In this document: in pieces, positions 23,061-30,661 of the stretch
Layout of the letters: the number at the start of each line of letters is the position of its first letter
How positions within the stretch are numbered: position 1 is the first letter of the stretch
IMG/VR virus record: IMGVR_UViG_3300010379_000009
Coordinates: 1 to 49,216 of that record
Direction: 5' to 3' (one strand)
Origin: a virus
DNA: 49,216 nt
The notes under the pieces: model-generated
What the model was told of the DNA's origin: nothing
Seen by the model: only the letters and a program-made list of their open reading frames with translations
Database searches by the model: none
Translations under genes and position numbers: made by a program

Positions 23061-23601
23061 GCAACACCCGCACGGCGTCTACAAGCTGCTCCCCGGTCAC
23101 GCCGTCGCGTAGCTCGCACACGTGCCGGCGGCCGTTGTACTTGAACAGCGTGACCGCGGTACGCATCGCGAGGATTGCGCGGTCAAAGCCACGCCATATC
23201 TCGTCAATAGGCAACAGCCGTGCCCCGTTCTTATACCCTTGCAATGCAAGGTGCACGCGCGTGCACCAGGTGTCCCACGACGCCGGTGTAGTGTCGATCA
23301 CGCGCGCACCAGCTGCACGGCGTCGCACAGCTGGTCCAGCGATGATGCCCTTAAGCTGACCCAGCGTGATGCCCACACGCGGCACGAAGCGGTTGATCCC
23401 ACCACTCACAGCATACCCGTTCGGCGACAGGTCAAAACACCACGCACCCAACTCCTTGGGCAACCGCGTAAGCATGCGCATGTCTGCCGTCCACACATCC
23501 ATCCCACGTTGCCGTCGCGTTGGACGCACGGCCCAGTTGCGCGCGTTGTACCCGAGCAACTGACTCGCGGTGTACCCCTTGGCGTTACGTGCGCGCGGCA
23601 T
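23053..23601 (-). CDS. Two-domain winged-helix-like protein (family W)
   Basis: Encodes 182 aa from ATG at 23601. The first half has LTRLPKELGAWCFDL and VPRVGITLGQLKGIIAG; the second has AILAMRTAVTLFKY and CELRDGVTGEQLVDAVRVLLA. Each half looks like one family W unit, so it may be a fusion of two copies. The second unit ends like the next gene (VDAVRVLLA). A DNA-binding role is possible. Confidence 0.76.
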   Translation of the reverse strand: MPRARNAKGYTASQLLGYNARNWAVRPTRRQRGMDVWTADMRMLTRLPKELGAWCFDLSPNGYAVSGGINRFVPRVGITLGQLKGIIAGPAVRRRAAGARVIDTTPASWDTWCTRVHLALQGYKNGARLLPIDEIWRGFDRAILAMRTAVTLFKYNGRRHVCELRDGVTGEQLVDAVRVLLA

Positions 23602-23610
23602 GGTGCAACC

Positions 23611-24327
23611 TCAGTTGTTCTTGTTATTGCGCAAGGCATCCTCGAGTGACTGCTCGAGCTTGTCGCGCTCTGCAATACCTTGTGCGCGCTCGTACGTCTT
23701 CGCCATGCCCTCGAGTTGCTCGACGATCTGGTCAGGTGTCATTCGGTCCACCTGCACACCCAAGATTTCAATTGGCTTACCCGTGCGCATGCGCTCGATC
23801 TCCAACGCGATACGCATGACTTGCAAAGCACGTTGCACGACGATAGACGCCGTGCTTGTCATGGCTCGCAGGTCTTGCATCGAGAGCGTGGCCACGTTGG
23901 CGTTCACGCGCGCCTGCATTTCGTTGATCAGCCCATTGCTCAGGAACACCGCGCGACCGGCCACCATGGCGTAGTTGATCGCCACCTTCCTAAGCTGGCG
24001 AGTTCCTTGCGCTTCTTCCTCGCGCGCCTTCACGGCTTCCTCACGCTCGATCAACCGGCGCTCCGCTTCCTTCTGCGCGAGTGCCTTTTCAGTCTCCGCA
24101 CGCATCACTCGCGCGGCCATGCGCTCGTCCTCGAAGATCTGTTTGATGGACACGCGAGCGCACGCCGGGCGTAACAGGCCGTCGTTGAACGCCTTTGCGG
24201 CCGTGGCCCGCGCGCACCCGGCGCACCTCGCGGCGTTCGAGTGGTTGTTAGGGCTCTCCCGGTACGCCTTCACGAGCAGGTTCCACTGCTCCTCGGTCAA
24301 CGGCTTGAATCTCCCGGTGGTGTTCAT
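23611..24327 (-). CDS. Probable terminase small subunit
   Basis: Encodes 238 aa. Residues 10-60 (LTEEQWNLLVKAYRESP followed by NAARCAGCARATAAKAFNDGLL) form an HTH like that of small terminases and other DNA-recognition proteins. Residues 65-120 are a charged coiled coil, and the rest is helical, fit for oligomerisation. It is followed by the large subunit after two small genes. An alternative is an HTH regulator; position and architecture favour the packaging role. ATG at 24327 is taken; a TTG lies just upstream. Confidence 0.75.
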   Translation of the reverse strand: MNTTGRFKPLTEEQWNLLVKAYRESPNNHSNAARCAGCARATAAKAFNDGLLRPACARVSIKQIFEDERMAARVMRAETEKALAQKEAERRLIEREEAVKAREEEAQGTRQLRKVAINYAMVAGRAVFLSNGLINEMQARVNANVATLSMQDLRAMTSTASIVVQRALQVMRIALEIERMRTGKPIEILGVQVDRMTPDQIVEQLEGMAKTYERAQGIAERDKLEQSLEDALRNNKNN

Positions 24328-24344
24328 AATTGCCAACTCACGGT

Positions 24345-25121
24345 CTACGCGCCCCTTTTGGTCTTCCGTCGCGGTTTGGGTGTCATCGCCCCGGCAACCG
24401 CACCGTTTGCACCCACCTTACCACGCGCCGGCGCGTTAGAGTTGCGAGGCTGTGCGTGCACGTCCACGGTGAGCGCCACCGCCTGCACTTGGGAGATCCC
24501 GAGTTGCTCGGCAATGGTCACCACCGACTCGCCGTCTTCCGCCAAGCGAATTGCCTCGGCGGCGTCCTTGAGCGGCGTGCCGCCTTGTTGTGCTAGCACT
24601 TCCTGAGAACTGGCCAGCCACGGCGTCACCTTGGCCAACTGCTCGTCCACCGCGCGCACTTTCTCGAGCGTGGTTTCGATGGCGCGGCGCTGGTTGGCCA
24701 ACGTACCCATGAGCACCCCGCGGCGCTGGCGCAACTCGGCTTCCGTCTCGGGTTCCTTGGGCGGCGCGCGGAACGCCAGCCCCGCGTCCGAAAGCGCGTT
24801 GCGAAGCTCGGCGATGCCCTTGCCGTTTATATAAGTGTGCTTGCGCAGCCACGACTCGGTGTGCTGCGAGAGTTCGCCCAGCGTCTCGATGTCCGCGTTC
24901 TGGCACGCGTTGGCCGTTCGCACGCTCAGGTCGACGTCGTCCAGGGGTGTGAGCCGGTCCATCTTACCCGCGTAATACCGCACGGGCGTGCTGGACGCCG
25001 GAGGCGCGGGCGGGTGCATGATGTGCTTGTCGGGCTTGGGTGCGAGCGCGCCGGGCGGAATGTCGGTGCCGTACTTGCTGTCGCAAAACGGCTTCTTCTT
25101 GGTGGGTGGTTTCTTTGCCAT
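24345..25121 (-). CDS. RNA polymerase alpha-CTD-like domain protein with HTH tail
   Basis: Encodes 258 aa. Residues 57-118 (LTPLDDVDLSVRTANACQ to ALSDAGLAF) align without gaps with the bacterial RNA polymerase alpha-subunit C-terminal domain, which binds UP-element DNA and activators. Residues matching E. coli Arg265, Asn268, Lys298 and Glu302 are present (Arg68, Asn71, Lys101, Glu105), while Gly296 and Ser299 are changed (Asn99, Gly102). A coiled coil (about 123-170) and an HTH-like segment (about 185-220, VVTIAEQLGISQVQAVAL) follow. No alpha N-terminal domain is present. It lies just before the terminase genes. Binding promoter DNA or replacing alpha function is inference. Confidence 0.85.
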   Translation of the reverse strand: MAKKPPTKKKPFCDSKYGTDIPPGALAPKPDKHIMHPPAPPASSTPVRYYAGKMDRLTPLDDVDLSVRTANACQNADIETLGELSQHTESWLRKHTYINGKGIAELRNALSDAGLAFRAPPKEPETEAELRQRRGVLMGTLANQRRAIETTLEKVRAVDEQLAKVTPWLASSQEVLAQQGGTPLKDAAEAIRLAEDGESVVTIAEQLGISQVQAVALTVDVHAQPRNSNAPARGKVGANGAVAGAMTPKPRRKTKRGA

Positions 25122-25125
25122 GCCA

Positions 25126-25383
25126 CTAGGTTGCGCGCGCGAGGGCGCGCGAGAACAAGTACGCGTCGCGGAACGCCTCGACGGTCACGCCGTCCGCCAT
25201 GCGAACGCGGCACCCTTGATTGCCTGGTCTCCAATACTTCACGCCGTTGTCTGCTTCGATGTACCCGCGTTGCAATCCCCAGTCGAGCAGGTCGCCCCAC
25301 TGCATGTCCTGCGCTACGCCGCCCAGGTGGTACCCGGCCAACACCCACGCAGGCTGCCACTCGTGCGAGACCGGTCTAGCCAT
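25126..25383 (-). CDS. Small winged-helix-like protein (family W)
   Basis: Encodes 85 aa starting MARPVSHEWQPAWVLAGY. LLDWGLQRGYIEADNG is followed by a strand-rich wing and RMADGVTVEAFRDAYLF. It is the third of a small run that ends just before the alpha-CTD-like gene; the distance to that gene is only four bases. Confidence 0.75.
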   Translation of the reverse strand: MARPVSHEWQPAWVLAGYHLGGVAQDMQWGDLLDWGLQRGYIEADNGVKYWRPGNQGCRVRMADGVTVEAFRDAYLFSRALARAT

Positions 25384-25630
25384 TAACGAGCACCACGATG
25401 ACGTCGTGCAACTGCTCGGGTGACAACGGGTGCGCGAGCTTCACGCGCAAGCCGTGTGCCCTGTCCTGCTGGTACACGTACCCGGCGATCACCAGCTGGT
25501 CGAGCACCCACCACGCCCCCGCGTCGCCGTGCAACGTCCACGCTTGCGTTGTCACCGTGCACTCAGACAACCAACGCAACAAGGTGTTAGCAGGTAACCA
25601 ACACTCACCCCGCCAGAATGCGGCGTTCAC
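25376..25630 (-). CDS. Small winged-helix-like protein (family W)
   Basis: Encodes 84 aa from GTG at 25630 (GTGA). WVLDQLVIAGYVYQQDR is followed by VKLAHPLSPEQLHDVIVVLVNG. The N-terminal half carries several Trp residues. Overlap of eight bases with the next gene. Confidence 0.76.
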   Translation of the reverse strand: MNAAFWRGECWLPANTLLRWLSECTVTTQAWTLHGDAGAWWVLDQLVIAGYVYQQDRAHGLRVKLAHPLSPEQLHDVIVVLVNG

Positions 25631-25905
25631 GCGAGCACCACTGCGAGCACTGCGCGCGCTCGGCTTAGCGTGCCCGGCAACAGCCGGTATTCATACATTC
25701 CCCCCGCCGAACGCGCTTCCACCATGCCATTGGCCACAAGTACGCCAACCACTGAGCGCGAACTGCCCATGATCTTCGTGGTGTGGTGATAGCCCAGAAT
25801 GCGGCCCAGCAACGCCCACGCGCCGTGCCACTGCAATGACTTGCACGCCCCGCCGCGCGAACGGCGTTTCCACGGCTGCTTGCGCCGCTGCTTGCGCCTG
25901 ACCAT
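25627..25905 (-). CDS. Small winged-helix-like protein (family W), basic N-terminus
   Basis: Encodes 92 aa from ATG at 25905 (an adjacent GTG is possible). It begins with a very basic segment (VRRKQRRKQPWKRRSRGG), then VVGVLVANGMVEARS and EYRLLPGTLSRARAVLAVVLA. The basic extension would strengthen nucleic-acid binding. First of three tandem family W genes. Confidence 0.76.
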   Translation of the reverse strand: MVRRKQRRKQPWKRRSRGGACKSLQWHGAWALLGRILGYHHTTKIMGSSRSVVGVLVANGMVEARSAGGMYEYRLLPGTLSRARAVLAVVLA

Positions 25906-25923
25906 CACCCTAAGGTTGCGCGC

Positions 25924-26430
25924 CTAGCGCCCCGCCGGCACCCAACCCTTGCCGAATGAATCCTTGCCTGCGTGCTCCGGGCTGCTCCGCACGTCTGAGA
26001 GCCGTTCAATCTCTTCATCCTCCATACCGAGGCGCTGCTCGATCTGCTCCGGCGTAAGCCCTTGCTCAAGCAACGCCCGCACGATCGCGCCCATCTTGAG
26101 CACCCCGTGTTGCCCGCGCGCCCTGTTGTGCCGCACGGTGGCGATCATCTGGTCCGCCACGCTCTTGCCGCCATCCAGGTACACCACGGGGCACCGGTCG
26201 CCACTGGCCGCGCGCACCTCGGCGTCCGTGCTGGCCAATGTCCAGCGATGGAACCCGTCCACGATCTCGCCCCCCGTGCGCGCGACGATGGGTTGCGTCC
26301 AACCGTCCTCGAGAATGCTCCGCTTGAGTAGCTGCATCTCGGGCGTGAACACCTTGTTCGGGTTGTAGTTGTTCGCGTGCAGCGTGGCCGGCTCTACCCA
26401 GCACACGTCACTGATCGGATGGATCTTCAC
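25924..26430 (-). CDS. ParB-like protein, IbrB type
   Basis: Encodes 168 aa from GTG at 26430, overlapping the stop of the PAPS-reductase-like gene as GTGA. A ParB/sulfiredoxin-like domain is visible: NNYNPNKVFTPEMQLLKRSI, then WTQPIVAR and EIVDGFHRWTLA. A C-terminal helical part follows (VRALLEQGLTPEQIEQRLG). IbrB of E. coli pairs with IbrA, and the same order and coupling are seen here. The pair's chemistry is not known. Confidence 0.84.
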   Translation of the reverse strand: MKIHPISDVCWVEPATLHANNYNPNKVFTPEMQLLKRSILEDGWTQPIVARTGGEIVDGFHRWTLASTDAEVRAASGDRCPVVYLDGGKSVADQMIATVRHNRARGQHGVLKMGAIVRALLEQGLTPEQIEQRLGMEDEEIERLSDVRSSPEHAGKDSFGKGWVPAGR

Positions 26431-27560
26431 GTTCCCTCGAATCTCGTACCGCCATCGCCCGCCACCTGCACACTCTTGCGCACCTTCAAGTCCCCGCGCA
26501 CGGCCACCATGTACAAGAACTGCCAACTCAACCCCACATCCGCGGCATCAGGTATGGGCACACCCTTGCCGTTGCGTGTCACGTGCGCCCCCATCTCTTG
26601 CTTGATCCGCGCGGCGATGGCGCCGCGCTGCTGCGCCGGCCACTTCTGCAACGCCGCCGCGATGGCCTGCTGCCACGTCATGCCCTCGGGCGGGCTCTCC
26701 GCGCGTTCCCCGTGTGCGTACACCGGGCTCTGGCAATAGCGCCCCGCCGTGGCTGCACCGGGCACGCGCTGCACCATCTTCTCCCACAACTCGGGCCAGC
26801 ACTGCGCGTACTGCCACAAGCCGCGCAACGGTTCCTCGCCGTACGGTGGGCACACGCGCTGCGCGTGTCGCGAGATACCTGCTGCGGTCATCACGTCGTA
26901 CGCCCGGTTGTAGTCCCACCCCAGCGCACGCGGTGCAGTCCACACGTCCTCCGTAGTCCAGTCGTACACCGGCTTGGCCAGCACCACGTGCTTGGCGTGC
27001 GTGTCCTGCGCGAGCCAGTTGTCCGTAACGCGCTTCGCCACGCTGCGGTACCGGCGCAAACTCTCGGCGGCGCGTATGCCCATGACCAACGCCACCTGGC
27101 CACCGCTGGGCGGGAACACCAGAGCGTTGCACACCGGGATGGCCTGACGGTCGAAGCCGGCGAGTTCCGTGGTCGCCCCCGGCGGCAGTGGCCGGCACCA
27201 CTTGGCCCGGTCCTCGGGCGCCCAGGGGTGCCAATACGGGTGCTTGCGGGAGCACGCGTTGCGGTGCTTCACAGGCACGCACAGCCACCGCAACGCCACG
27301 TCCGCCAACGCCCGCACGCGCGCCACATACTCTATGGTCTCGGGCTGTATCGCTTCCTCATCCCAAAACACCACCTCGAGTGGCAGCCGGCCGCGCAAGC
27401 GCGCCTCATCCAACGTCACGTGCAGCGCCACCGTGCTGTCTTTGCCACCGCTGAATGACACCGCCACGCGATCGAACCGGTCGTACAGCGTGCGCACGCG
27501 CTCGCGGGCCAGCGTGAGCACGTCCGTCTGCACGCTCTGCTTCTTGTACGTCAACGACAA
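26427..27560 (-). CDS. PAPS-reductase/ATP-pyrophosphatase family protein, IbrA type
   Basis: Encodes 377 aa. The adenylyl-binding loop is SFSGGKDST (Gly38-Ser42). EVVFWDEEAIQPETIEY, WLCVPVKHRNACSRKH and PWAPEDRAKWCRP are typical of the IbrA/DUF3440 branch, which lacks the catalytic Cys arrangement of true PAPS reductases. DndC, a DNA phosphorothioation protein, belongs to the same superfamily. It is coupled to the ParB-like partner and next to a cupin. The start is TTG at 27560; TTG at 27554 is possible. Substrate unknown. Confidence 0.86.
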   Translation of the reverse strand: MSLTYKKQSVQTDVLTLARERVRTLYDRFDRVAVSFSGGKDSTVALHVTLDEARLRGRLPLEVVFWDEEAIQPETIEYVARVRALADVALRWLCVPVKHRNACSRKHPYWHPWAPEDRAKWCRPLPPGATTELAGFDRQAIPVCNALVFPPSGGQVALVMGIRAAESLRRYRSVAKRVTDNWLAQDTHAKHVVLAKPVYDWTTEDVWTAPRALGWDYNRAYDVMTAAGISRHAQRVCPPYGEEPLRGLWQYAQCWPELWEKMVQRVPGAATAGRYCQSPVYAHGERAESPPEGMTWQQAIAAALQKWPAQQRGAIAARIKQEMGAHVTRNGKGVPIPDAADVGLSWQFLYMVAVRGDLKVRKSVQVAGDGGTRFEGT

Positions 27561-27563
27561 GCA

Positions 27564-28292
27564 CTACCCCCCGTGATTGAAGACGTTGGCTCCGATGAAC
27601 GTGCGATTGAGCATGGGGTGCGCCTGGTCCGTCGGGCCCCAGTCAGAATCGGGATGGTACGCGATCACGTCCATGGACTCGCGCGCGGTGTCGGTGCGGA
27701 AGCTGTGCATCTCTTGCGGGTGCAGCAAGAACACGCACCCGTGCGACAGCTCCTCCGTCCACGTGTCGCCCTCGCCCAACACCTTGGGGCCGAACGCGTG
27801 ACCTTTGCCACGCGCCACGATGCCCAGGCGAATGGATGGGTGCGTGTGCTGCGATTGCACGATGCCTGGAGGAAAGTGCAGGTGGTTGAGCACTGGATCG
27901 CCGAGGCGCGGCGGGTAATACAGCATCGAGTCGCTGCACCCGTCGATGTAACTCAAACGCCCGCGCTCCTCGATCCGCCCCGCCGCGTACTGCCCGCGGT
28001 ACCCGAAGCGCGTGATAAGCACCGCGAGATCCCCCGCGGCCACAGTGACCATCCCCACGCCGGCCAACGCGAACCACCCGCCCATCTTGAGATCCAGCGA
28101 GCCGTGCTCGCTCTGGACCTTGAGACTGCCGTGGAGCGCGTACCCGAAGGTGTGCTGCGTGGCACCGCCGAACTCTTTCTGCCCGCCCACCACGTCAAGC
28201 TTGGATGGGTACATTCCCGCGGTCGCGTCTATGCCCTCACCCGGTGACGGGTTGCGAAGTATTCTCACTGGTTGGCGCCTCTGCGACGGCAT
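27564..28292 (-). CDS. Cupin-domain protein
   Basis: Encodes 242 aa. Two jelly-roll halves are visible: an N-terminal one (GGWFALAGVGMVTVAAGDLAV) and a C-terminal cupin with HTHPSIRLGIVARGKGHAF, then a Glu, and CVFLLHPQEMHSF, giving the usual metal-binding His-x-His and His. The ATG at 28292 makes it overlap the preceding ParB-like gene by 56 bases; an internal ATG (MYPSKLD) would reduce this. A dioxygenase or sugar/nucleotide-modifying role is possible. Confidence 0.82.
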   Translation of the reverse strand: MPSQRRQPVRILRNPSPGEGIDATAGMYPSKLDVVGGQKEFGGATQHTFGYALHGSLKVQSEHGSLDLKMGGWFALAGVGMVTVAAGDLAVLITRFGYRGQYAAGRIEERGRLSYIDGCSDSMLYYPPRLGDPVLNHLHFPPGIVQSQHTHPSIRLGIVARGKGHAFGPKVLGEGDTWTEELSHGCVFLLHPQEMHSFRTDTARESMDVIAYHPDSDWGPTDQAHPMLNRTFIGANVFNHGG

Positions 28293-28980
28293 TCTGGCAC
28301 ATCACCATAAACGCTTCAACGTTCGTTCGCGCCCCGGCGCGCTTGAGTGTTTGCAGCGCCTGGTACGCCCGCAAGTTCTGCTCCGGCGTGAGCGTGAATG
28401 ACAGCGTCACGTGCTCGCCGCCAACGCGCGGCGCGGCACCGGTTTCACCCAATCCGCCAGCCTCGGCGATCACACCATCCAAGAACTCCGTGGTGCCCAC
28501 GCGCTCCTGCAACGCGGCCATCTCAGTGTCGCTCCACCCCAGCAAATCCGCCCTGTCCAACTCACGCATGGATTCGACCAACGCCGCTTCATCCCACCCA
28601 CCTATCTCACCCAAGCGGTTGTCGACCAGCAGGTACGCCTCGGCCTCCTTGTCGTCCTTGAACGCCGCGCCGCGCAACACCGGCACCAGCCACTCGCCGT
28701 CGGGCCCCACGCGCACGCGCCCCGGGGGCGGCTTGCCCGCGGCCTTCAAGCCCTCGTACGCTTCCTTGCGTCCATGGCCCGCCACGAGGCGCCCGGTGCG
28801 TTCATCGAGCACCAGCGGCGTCACGTGCCCGAACCGGTTGAGCGACGCCTGCGCGGTCTCCAGATCGTGCTTCTTGGGGTTGCGCGGTGCGGTCTGCAGC
28901 GCGCCCAGCGCCATGTACTCGATGCGTAGCTCTTGCTCGGGTTCGGCTGGCGCGACGGCCGCCTTGCTCTTCTTGGCCAT
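28237..28980 (-). CDS. ParB-like nuclease-domain protein
   Basis: Encodes 247 aa. The ParB/Sulfiredoxin domain has APRNPKKHDLETAQASL, GHVTPLVLDERTGRLVAGHGRKEA, and a helical extension (ALVESMRELDRADLLGWSD). Such ParB-domain proteins in phages often sit next to DNA methylases or act as regulators; no methylase domain is fused here. It is the second of three ParB-like proteins in the window and lies between the cupin and an unknown gene. Confidence 0.85.
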   Translation of the reverse strand: MAKKSKAAVAPAEPEQELRIEYMALGALQTAPRNPKKHDLETAQASLNRFGHVTPLVLDERTGRLVAGHGRKEAYEGLKAAGKPPPGRVRVGPDGEWLVPVLRGAAFKDDKEAEAYLLVDNRLGEIGGWDEAALVESMRELDRADLLGWSDTEMAALQERVGTTEFLDGVIAEAGGLGETGAAPRVGGEHVTLSFTLTPEQNLRAYQALQTLKRAGARTNVEAFMVMCQNAVAEAPTSENTSQPVTG

Positions 28981-28987
28981 GATCCCC

Positions 28988-29443
28988 TTACTTGTACACC
29001 CGCGCGTTGCCATGCTCCACCACCCGCTTGACGTGCGCGATCTGCGCCTCGCGGATGCCCCACTCGAGGTACGCCGTCACGCCCGGCTCTTCGTGTCGCC
29101 CGAGAACGGGCGCCCCACCCGGTGGGCAACGCTCGGCATCCGAACGCGCCACGGCGGCCACCGCCAACAGCCCCTGCACGAACTCGTCGGTGAGGCTCGG
29201 CAACTTGACCAGCAAGCGCGTGATGGTGCTGCTAGCCAGCAAGTTCAGCTGCCCGCCGTTCACCAATGCCGCCACGCGCTCGTCCTGCACGTGCAGGGCA
29301 AGCGTGTGGCCCATGTGCCACGTGCTCGTCTTGTCCGCGGTGTAGCACGCGCTGTGCGCGATGCCTGGCACTCGAACAAACTGGTGATACGCGTGCACGA
29401 CAGGCCACTTGAGCAGGCATCCCTTGCAATCGCCGCGATTCAC
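28988..29443 (-). CDS. Hypothetical protein
   Basis: Encodes 151 aa from GTG at 29443 (GTGA overlap). CKGC near the N-terminus and a C-terminal helical part (LTDEFVQGLLAVAAVARS) are the visible features. The middle has His residues (HMGHTLALHVQ) that could bind metal. No family recognised. Confidence 0.72.
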   Translation of the reverse strand: MNRGDCKGCLLKWPVVHAYHQFVRVPGIAHSACYTADKTSTWHMGHTLALHVQDERVAALVNGGQLNLLASSTITRLLVKLPSLTDEFVQGLLAVAAVARSDAERCPPGGAPVLGRHEEPGVTAYLEWGIREAQIAHVKRVVEHGNARVYK

Positions 29444-29898
29444 GGCGGCGGCCCGGGGTGCGGGTACGCGGCCGTGAGGTAATCGAGCGGCTTGCCGATG
29501 CCGTCGCGATGGAACGCCAGGTCATTGGGCGTGCCGTGCACGTAGTGCGTGAACGGCCCGCGGCGCAGGTACGCGATCTCCCACGGCTGGAACCGCTTGT
29601 ACGGCGGCTCGAGCAAGCCGTCATCCACCATTTGGTTGAACACGTCGAGCTGCGTGAACTTGCCGTGCTTCCAACACAGTTGCACAGCGAGCCACAGCGC
29701 GTACTTCGCCCGCCACTCGTCCGCGTCCGACATGTCTTCCGTAGTCTCCACCTTCTCGAGCTCCTCTACCAGCCGCTCAATCGCATCCAGCGCCACCTCT
29801 TGGAAGTCCGCCACGCCGCGCAGCACCGGCTCGAACGGCGTCTCACCCGTGACGCGCATGATGCGACAATCGAGCTGGTCCAGCCTGTACGTGTTCAT
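29440..29898 (-). CDS. Hypothetical protein
   Basis: Encodes 152 aa starting MNTYRLDQLDCRIMRV. It is acidic and helical (VALDAIERLVEELEKVE), with a Trp-rich middle (DEWRAKYALWLAVQLCW) and a Pro-rich end. Overlaps with neighbours (ATGA, GTGA) place it in the MazG operon. No family recognised. Confidence 0.72.
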   Translation of the reverse strand: MNTYRLDQLDCRIMRVTGETPFEPVLRGVADFQEVALDAIERLVEELEKVETTEDMSDADEWRAKYALWLAVQLCWKHGKFTQLDVFNQMVDDGLLEPPYKRFQPWEIAYLRRGPFTHYVHGTPNDLAFHRDGIGKPLDYLTAAYPHPGPPP

Positions 29899-30389
29899 GC
29901 GCCGTCCTTGCGATCGCGCGAGCGCGCCTTGGTAAATCCGTTCGGGTAGCGTGCCCTGAGCTTGGCCATGTTCGCCTGCGCCACCTGCTCTAGTGTCACC
30001 CCGATGCGCTCGGCCACGCGGTCGAGATACCACAGCGTGTCACCCAACTCTTCCACGATCTTGGCGCGCATGGCGTCGTCCATCACATGCCCGTGGTACA
30101 CAACCTTCTTGACCTTGCCGTACACCTCGCCCGCTTCCTCGCACAAACACCCAGCGTGATACTCAAGCGGGAAGTGTCCCTCGGGGTTCGAGTCGGTGCG
30201 CTCCACGTGCTGGCGGTACACGGCGAACGTTCGAATGACCGCGGGTTCGGACGCGGTTGCCCTGTATGCGTCGTATGCGGCATCACCGGTGATTGCCAAA
30301 TCGCCACACGCATTGCATCGCAACCCGGACAGCGATTCCCACATGCCGCTCTGCGGATGCTTCGGGCAATGGAACTTAGGCTCGCTCAC
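29895..30389 (-). CDS. MazG-like nucleotide pyrophosphohydrolase with zinc-ribbon N-terminus
   Basis: Encodes 164 aa from GTG at 30389. The MazG metal site is EEAGEVYGKVKK followed by EELGDTLWYLDRVAERIGV, i.e. the ExxE and ExxD pattern on two helices. The N-terminal 30 residues carry CPKHPQ and CNACGD, a possible zinc ribbon. MazG enzymes hydrolyse (d)NTPs or ppGpp and are common in phages, where they adjust nucleotide pools. Confidence 0.84.
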   Translation of the reverse strand: MSEPKFHCPKHPQSGMWESLSGLRCNACGDLAITGDAAYDAYRATASEPAVIRTFAVYRQHVERTDSNPEGHFPLEYHAGCLCEEAGEVYGKVKKVVYHGHVMDDAMRAKIVEELGDTLWYLDRVAERIGVTLEQVAQANMAKLRARYPNGFTKARSRDRKDGA

Positions 30390-30661
30390 GCCGTCACCGT
30401 GGGCGGCGTGGGGAACGGGTAGTCTTCCGCTTGCGCACCGTGAAACACCCCGAGGGTTCCATCCACCTTGGGATCGAACGGGCCCCGCCGCCGCACGTCG
30501 AGCAGCCACACGTGCCCCGGCTCCTCCAGCCCGTCCAGCGCCCCGTCGTCGCGCATCTCGGCGTGGATCGCCGCCACCGTCGTCCCGCCCCGCTTGGCCG
30601 CCTGGCGCACGCCCACGGCGATGCCGTACTTGACCAGGAACTCGCGCTGCTCGGGATTCAT
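30386..30661 (-). CDS. Small hypothetical protein
   Basis: Encodes 91 aa starting MNPEQREFLVKYGIAVGV. Overlaps the ATPase gene stop (TGATG) and the next start (GTGA). REFLVKYGIAVGVRQAAKRGG is a basic helix, then beta-like stretches and a Pro-rich end. No family recognised. Confidence 0.68.
   Translation of the reverse strand: MNPEQREFLVKYGIAVGVRQAAKRGGTTVAAIHAEMRDDGALDGLEEPGHVWLLDVRRRGPFDPKVDGTLGVFHGAQAEDYPFPTPPTVTA

Noticed and set aside
26427-27560. True PAPS reductase for sulfate assimilation
   Set aside because: It has the IbrA-type motifs and a ParB partner but lacks the usual catalytic C-terminal ECG(I/L)H Cys motif.
28205-29482. A 425-codon plus-strand open frame
   Set aside because: Crosses antisense of two ParB/cupin-region genes with clear domains; no ribosome site or motif.
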